The position numbers and the translations under genes are program-made. This document shows positions 6,119 to 9,054 of a stretch of 9,054 nt of DNA, piece after piece. Location of the stretch: NCBI GenBank assembly GCA_902489225.1, contig CABTZA010000073.1, positions 1-9,054 on the forward strand, written 5' to 3'. The stretch comes from an uncultured Collinsella sp. GTDB taxonomy: Bacteria > Actinomycetota > Coriobacteriia > Coriobacteriales > Coriobacteriaceae. Positions within the stretch are counted from its first letter, which is position 1; the number at the start of each line of letters is the position of its first letter. The notes beneath the pieces are model-generated. The model saw nothing but the letters and a program-made list of their open reading frames with translations, was not told the DNA's origin and ran no database searches.

Positions 6119-6144
6119 TAGAAACTCCCATCTCTCTCCACAAA

Positions 6145-6175
6145 CAAGCCGCCCGGGAACGACCCGAGCGGCTTG
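6145..6175 (-). other. GC-rich hairpin in the ldh leader
   Basis: CAAGCCGC (6145-6152) pairs with GCGGCTTG (6168-6175); after one mismatch, four more pairs follow around the 5-base loop AACGA. On the - strand it is followed by only TTTG, so it is a weak intrinsic terminator at best. It lies 143 bases past the aminotransferase stop and 26 bases before the ldh start. It may attenuate readthrough into ldh or stabilise the ldh mRNA 5' end. Confidence 0.5.
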
Positions 6176-6207
6176 CCGTAATCCCAATACATCCAATCGG
6201 GACTTTG

Positions 6208-6213
6208 ATTATG
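6208..6213 (-). promoter_or_regulatory. Weak candidate -10 box for ldh
   Basis: On the - strand CATAAT matches TATAAT at five of six positions and lies in the A/T-rich gap upstream of ldh. Seventeen bases further upstream the hexamer is CGATTT, a poor -35. If used, transcription would begin near 6200 and include the leader hairpin. Confidence 0.25.
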
Positions 6214-6240
6214 CTCCTATTCGCAGCCAAAAATCGACCG

Positions 6241-6270
6241 TTTACCGAAATTGTTTGCAGAATTCGTAAA
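6241..6270. promoter_or_regulatory. Imperfect dyad upstream of ldh, possible regulator site
   Basis: TTTACCGAA at the left end pairs with TTCGTAAA at the right end with one bulged C, around an A/T-rich centre (about 13 bases). The dyad lies between the aminotransferase stop and ldh, upstream of the weak -10 candidate. It does not match the redox repressor Rex consensus (TTGTGAA-N4-TTCACAA). The role is unknown. Confidence 0.22.
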
Positions 6271-6318
6271 ATAACTGCACGAAATCGGTTCGAGCTATTG
6301 ACGAGTCGAAATAAGTTT

Positions 6319-7482
6319 CTAATACAGACCCGCTTCGCGAATAGCCTCGACAGCCAAAGCAATCTGATCGGGCGGCAGCACCAGCGCCATGCGCACGTGT
6401 CCCTCACCCGAAGGACCAAAGCTCGCACCCGGCGTCACGACGACACCGGCCTTTTCCATGAGCTCCTCGCAAAACGCCATCGAGTCGGTGCGACCCCCGG
6501 GGAGCTTAGCCCACACAAACATGGAGCCATGCGCATTGGGGCGCTCCCAGCCCAGGCCCTCAAGGCCGTCACACAGGGCATCGCGACGCTCCTGGTACTT
6601 CAGGCGCTGCGCCTCGACCTCATCGCGCGGACCGTTGAGGCAGGCGATGGCCACCTTCTGGATCGGGAAGAACATGCCAAAGTCGATCTGGCTGCGCAGC
6701 TTGGCAAAGGCCGAGACCACGTCCTCGCGACCGACCAAAAAGCCGATGCGGGCACCGGTGACGTTAAACGACTTGGAGAGCGAGAAGAACTCCACGCCCA
6801 CCTCGAGCGCACCGGGATACTGGAGGAAGCTGCCGCCCGGCTCGCCGTCGAACACGATGTCCGAGTAGGCGTTGTCGTGGACGATCAACAGGTCGTGCTC
6901 GCGGGCGAAGGCGATGATCTCCTCGTAGACCTCGGGCGTACCCACCGAGCCCACCGGGTTGGCAGGCAGCGACACGATCATGTACTTGGCGCGATCGGCG
7001 ACCTCGGGATCGATGCCCGCCACATAGGGCAGGTAATTGTGCTCGGCAACCAGCGGATAGTACTCGAGCTTGGCATCGGCGATCTTGGCACCCGCCTCAA
7101 AGACCGGATAGCACGGATCGGGAACCAAAATGGTGTCACCCGGATCGAGCAGGGCCAGGCCCAAATGGCCCACGCCCTCCTGCGTGCCGTTGCACGACTG
7201 CACCATGGACGGCGTAATGCCGGAGACACCAAAGCGACGCTCATAGTAATCGCACACGGCCTGCTTGAGTTCGGGCAGGTCACGCAGGGCATACTTCCAC
7301 ATCTCGGGATCCTGGGCGGCTTGCGTGAGCGCCTCGACCACGTGGCTGTACGGCTTAAAGTCGGGCGTGCCCACGCTCATGTTGTAAATGGTCTTGCCCT
7401 GAGCCTTCAGCGCGAGAAGCTTGTTGTTGAGCGAGGCGAAGACCTCCGCGCCAAAGCGGTCGAGACGCTGCGATGCCTGCAT
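6319..7482 (-). CDS. Class I/II PLP-dependent aminotransferase (possible diaminopimelate-branch enzyme)
   Basis: This fold-type I aminotransferase has 387 residues when started at ATG 7482, where AAAGGTGG at 7488-7495 sits 5 bases upstream. An earlier in-frame ATG at 7572 would add 30 unrelated basic residues and run through a terminator-like hairpin, so I reject it. Lys237 in SLSKSFNVTGARIG (234-247) is the PLP Schiff-base lysine, with Arg245 for the phosphate. Asp203 (VHDNAY) contacts the pyridine nitrogen, Asn175 lies in LPANPVGSV, and Arg364 (GHVRMALV) should bind the substrate alpha-carboxylate. The layout, with PDPCYPVFEAG at 121-131 and WKYALRDLPELKQAV at 62-76, resembles the group holding LL-diaminopimelate aminotransferases and Bacillus PatA. 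With dapH nearby, N-acetyl-LL-diaminopimelate aminotransferase is a fair guess, but aspartate or alanine aminotransferase is possible. Confidence 0.93.
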   Translation of the reverse strand: MQASQRLDRFGAEVFASLNNKLLALKAQGKTIYNMSVGTPDFKPYSHVVEALTQAAQDPEMWKYALRDLPELKQAVCDYYERRFGVSGITPSMVQSCNGTQEGVGHLGLALLDPGDTILVPDPCYPVFEAGAKIADAKLEYYPLVAEHNYLPYVAGIDPEVADRAKYMIVSLPANPVGSVGTPEVYEEIIAFAREHDLLIVHDNAYSDIVFDGEPGGSFLQYPGALEVGVEFFSLSKSFNVTGARIGFLVGREDVVSAFAKLRSQIDFGMFFPIQKVAIACLNGPRDEVEAQRLKYQERRDALCDGLEGLGWERPNAHGSMFVWAKLPGGRTDSMAFCEELMEKAGVVVTPGASFGPSGEGHVRMALVLPPDQIALAVEAIREAGLY

Positions 7483-7501
7483 GGTGCCACCTTTCGATAT
7501 G

Positions 7502-7532
7502 AAAAACGCGGCGCTCCGACAAGAGCGCCGCG
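7502..7532 (-). terminator. Intrinsic terminator after nadE, immediately upstream of the aminotransferase start
   Basis: CGCGGCGCTC (7507-7516) pairs perfectly with GAGCGCCGCG (7523-7532) around a 6-base loop. On the - strand five T follow (7502-7506). It lies about 68 bases past the nadE stop. The T-tract ends only 19 bases before the aminotransferase ATG, which leaves no room for a promoter between. That gene must therefore be transcribed through this hairpin, which makes it a possible attenuator as well. Confidence 0.8.
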
Positions 7533-7543
7533 CGATACGGGCC

Positions 7544-7572
7544 ATCAGATTGCAAAAGTGTAACGCTTGCAA
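7544..7572 (-). promoter_or_regulatory. Weak candidate promoter for the aminotransferase gene
   Basis: On the - strand TTGCAA (7567-7572) and TCTGAT (7544-7549) are 17 bases apart, each matching the consensus at four of six positions. Transcription would start near 7537, at the foot of the hairpin, giving a leader of about 55 bases. It is the best pair I can find in the gap after nadE, but it is not strong. Confidence 0.25.
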
Positions 7573-7600
7573 CCCCCGTATTGGTTCAATTTAGCCAACC

Positions 7601-9054
7601 TTAGTCAACTGGATTGAGCGCGTCGATCTGCGCAAGCCACAGACGCGAGCTAGCGTCACTCGGCATACGCCAATCGCCGCGCGGGCTGAGCGTCACCGAG
7701 CCCACCTTGGGACCATCGGGCAGGCAGCTGCGCTTAAACTGCTGGGCAAAGAAGCGACGGTAGAACGTACGTAGCCACGTGTGGACGGTCTTGGCGTCGT
7801 AGACGCCCTCGAAGCTCTTGAGCGCCATGCGGTAGATCTTGCCCGGCTCAAAGCCAAAACGCAGCAGGTAGTAGAGGAAGTAGTCGTGCAACTCGTACGG
7901 GCCCACCAAATCCTCGGTCTTCTGCGCAATCTCGCCGTCGCCCGTGGGCGGCAGAAGCTCGGGGGACACCGGCGTATCGAGGATATCGAGCAAGACCTCG
8001 GCAATGCGCCCGCCAAAGACATCGGCGGCATAGCGTACCAGATGGCGCACAAGCGTCTTGGGCACGCTCGCGTTGACGGCGTACATGCTCATGTGGTCGC
8101 CGTTATAGGTAGCCCAGCCGAGCGCCAGCTCCGACAGGTCGCCCGTGCCGATGACAAAACCGCCAGCCTGGTTGGCCAGGTCCATCAGAATCTGCGTACG
8201 CTCGCGGGCCTGGCTGTTCTCGTAGGTCACGTCCTGCACGGCCGAATCGTGCTCAATATCCTTGAAGTGCTGTTCCACAGCCGCGTGGATCGAAACCTCA
8301 CGGAAGCTCACGCCAAGGTCGCGAGCGAGCGACTCGGCATTCGACTTGGTGCGATGCGTCGTGCCAAAGCCGGGCATGGAGACCGCCGTGATACCCGTGC
8401 GCGGAAGCCCCAGCGCATCGAAGGCACGCACGGTCACAAGCAGCGCCAGCGTGGAGTCCAAGCCACCCGAAAGGCCGATGACCGCAGCCTTGGTACCCGT
8501 ATGGGCAAGGCGGGTCTTGAGGCCCGCAGTCTGCAGATTGAGGATCGTCTCGCAACGCTCGGCCAGGTCGCCATGGTCAGCCGGCACAAAGGGCGCGCGG
8601 GGGAAGACACGGTAAATGTCGAGTGCATCGCGCAGGACAGGCTCGTCTGCCAGCACGCCCTCAAACGAAAATTCAACGGTTGTGGCCTCCGGCGCATCGT
8701 CCGCGCGCGTCCACGTCGTCGAGCGACGGCGCTCGGCAACCAGACGGTCGAGGTCAACATCGGCAACCGCCATATCGCAGGTAAGGAGCTTCGTCGCCGC
8801 CAGCTTAGAGCCGTTTTCGTAGACGAGGTTCTCGCCCGCAAAGACCATATCGGTCGTGGACTCGCCCTCGCTCGCGTCCGCATAGGCATAGGCACAGTAC
8901 AGGCGCGCACTCTGATTGGAGATGAGGCTGCGGCGATAGTCTGCCTTACCGATAATCTCGTCCGAGGCCGACGGGTTGAGGATCACCGTCGCACCGGCAA
9001 GCGCCATCTCGGTCGAAGGGGGCGCCGGCACCCACAGGTCCTCGCAGACCTCAA
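7601..9054 (-). CDS. nadE: Glutamine-dependent NAD+ synthetase, C-terminal part (5' end outside window)
   Basis: This enzyme amidates deamido-NAD+ to NAD+ using ATP and ammonia released from glutamine, the last step of NAD synthesis. The frame is open to the right edge. The first visible residues, EVCEDLWVPAPPS, hold the nitrilase-domain nucleophile Cys (codon 9044-9046), so the glutaminase domain begins outside the window. The remainder of that domain includes LAGATVILNPSASDE and the QSARLYCAYAY segment. The synthetase domain has the ATP-binding SGGLDS (8453-8470) and GTGDLSELALGW (8114-8149). It also has GPYELHDYFLYYLLRFGF, and FKRSC near the C-terminus, as in the long bacterial form (679 residues in Mycobacterium tuberculosis). 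About 484 residues are visible. A GTG at 9031 is not a start, since coding clearly continues upstream. The gene is followed by an intrinsic terminator. Confidence 0.97.
   Translation of the reverse strand, partial: EVCEDLWVPAPPSTEMALAGATVILNPSASDEIIGKADYRRSLISNQSARLYCAYAYADASEGESTTDMVFAGENLVYENGSKLAATKLLTCDMAVADVDLDRLVAERRRSTTWTRADDAPEATTVEFSFEGVLADEPVLRDALDIYRVFPRAPFVPADHGDLAERCETILNLQTAGLKTRLAHTGTKAAVIGLSGGLDSTLALLVTVRAFDALGLPRTGITAVSMPGFGTTHRTKSNAESLARDLGVSFREVSIHAAVEQHFKDIEHDSAVQDVTYENSQARERTQILMDLANQAGGFVIGTGDLSELALGWATYNGDHMSMYAVNASVPKTLVRHLVRYAADVFGGRIAEVLLDILDTPVSPELLPPTGDGEIAQKTEDLVGPYELHDYFLYYLLRFGFEPGKIYRMALKSFEGVYDAKTVHTWLRTFYRRFFAQQFKRSCLPDGPKVGSVTLSPRGDWRMPSDASSRLWLAQIDALNPVD

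Noticed and set aside
5120..6121. A 333-codon open frame on the + strand opposite ldh.
   Set aside because: It is the antisense of a clear lactate dehydrogenase with intact catalytic motifs. Long stop-free antisense frames are common in high-GC genes, and its translation (rich in Asp, Gly, Leu and Val) matches no family I know.
6119..6320. Rex (redox) operator upstream of ldh.
   Set aside because: No TTGTGAA-N4-TTCACAA-like sequence was found; the only dyad, at 6241-6270, has different arms.
6205..7563. A 452-codon open frame on the + strand opposite the aminotransferase.
   Set aside because: It is a mirror of a confident aminotransferase gene. The translation is rich in Arg, His and Leu without domains, and it has no ribosome binding site.
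7483..7572. N-terminal extension of the aminotransferase from the ATG at 7572.
   Set aside because: The 30 extra residues are basic and unlike the family, they pass through a terminator hairpin, and a good ribosome binding site precedes the ATG at 7482.

Overview
This window looks like chromosomal DNA from a moderately high-GC Gram-positive bacterium. The best fit I can name is a gut actinobacterium of the class Coriobacteriia, such as Collinsella. That is inference from composition, codon use, strong GGAG-type ribosome binding sites and the mix of genes (an acetylase-type dapH together with a glutamine-dependent NAD synthetase); no database search was possible. All genes to about position 1744 read on the + strand, and everything after that reads on the - strand.

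Left part (1-1744, + strand): the 3' end of dapA, then dapB (overlapping dapA by 8 bases) and dapH. These are consecutive steps from aspartate semialdehyde to N-acetyl-2-amino-6-oxopimelate, leading to meso-diaminopimelate for peptidoglycan and to lysine. A short convergent zone follows (1745-1974). It holds two strong hairpins and a stretch on the - strand that reads like the 3' end of a lost gene.

Middle part (1975-5010, - strand): a compact RelE/ParE-type toxin and Phd/YefM-type antitoxin pair, preceded by a 46-bp near-perfect palindrome that is the obvious candidate operator. Upstream of it come a YejK/NdpA-family nucleoid-associated protein and a DUF2974 (Mbeg1-like) alpha/beta-hydrolase. 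Related TGCACCA-containing repeats sit on both sides of the hydrolase gene. The copy at its 5' side is a large inverted doublet resembling a REPIN.

Right part (5168-9054, - strand): L-lactate dehydrogenase, a class I/II PLP-dependent aminotransferase, and a glutamine-dependent NAD+ synthetase that runs off the right edge. Each of these three genes is separated from the next by a GC-rich hairpin. The ldh terminator is textbook. The hairpin between nadE and the aminotransferase lies so close to the next start codon that it may also act in that gene's leader. NadE supplies the NAD used by Ldh, and the aminotransferase could serve the acetylated diaminopimelate branch begun by DapH, but those links are inference.

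Most of the window is ordinary housekeeping DNA. The points worth a second look are the toxin-antitoxin operator, the REPIN-like doublet with its partial copy, the coding-like remnant after dapH, and the leader hairpins. I found no CRISPR array, rRNA, tRNA, insertion sequence or clearly new multi-gene system.
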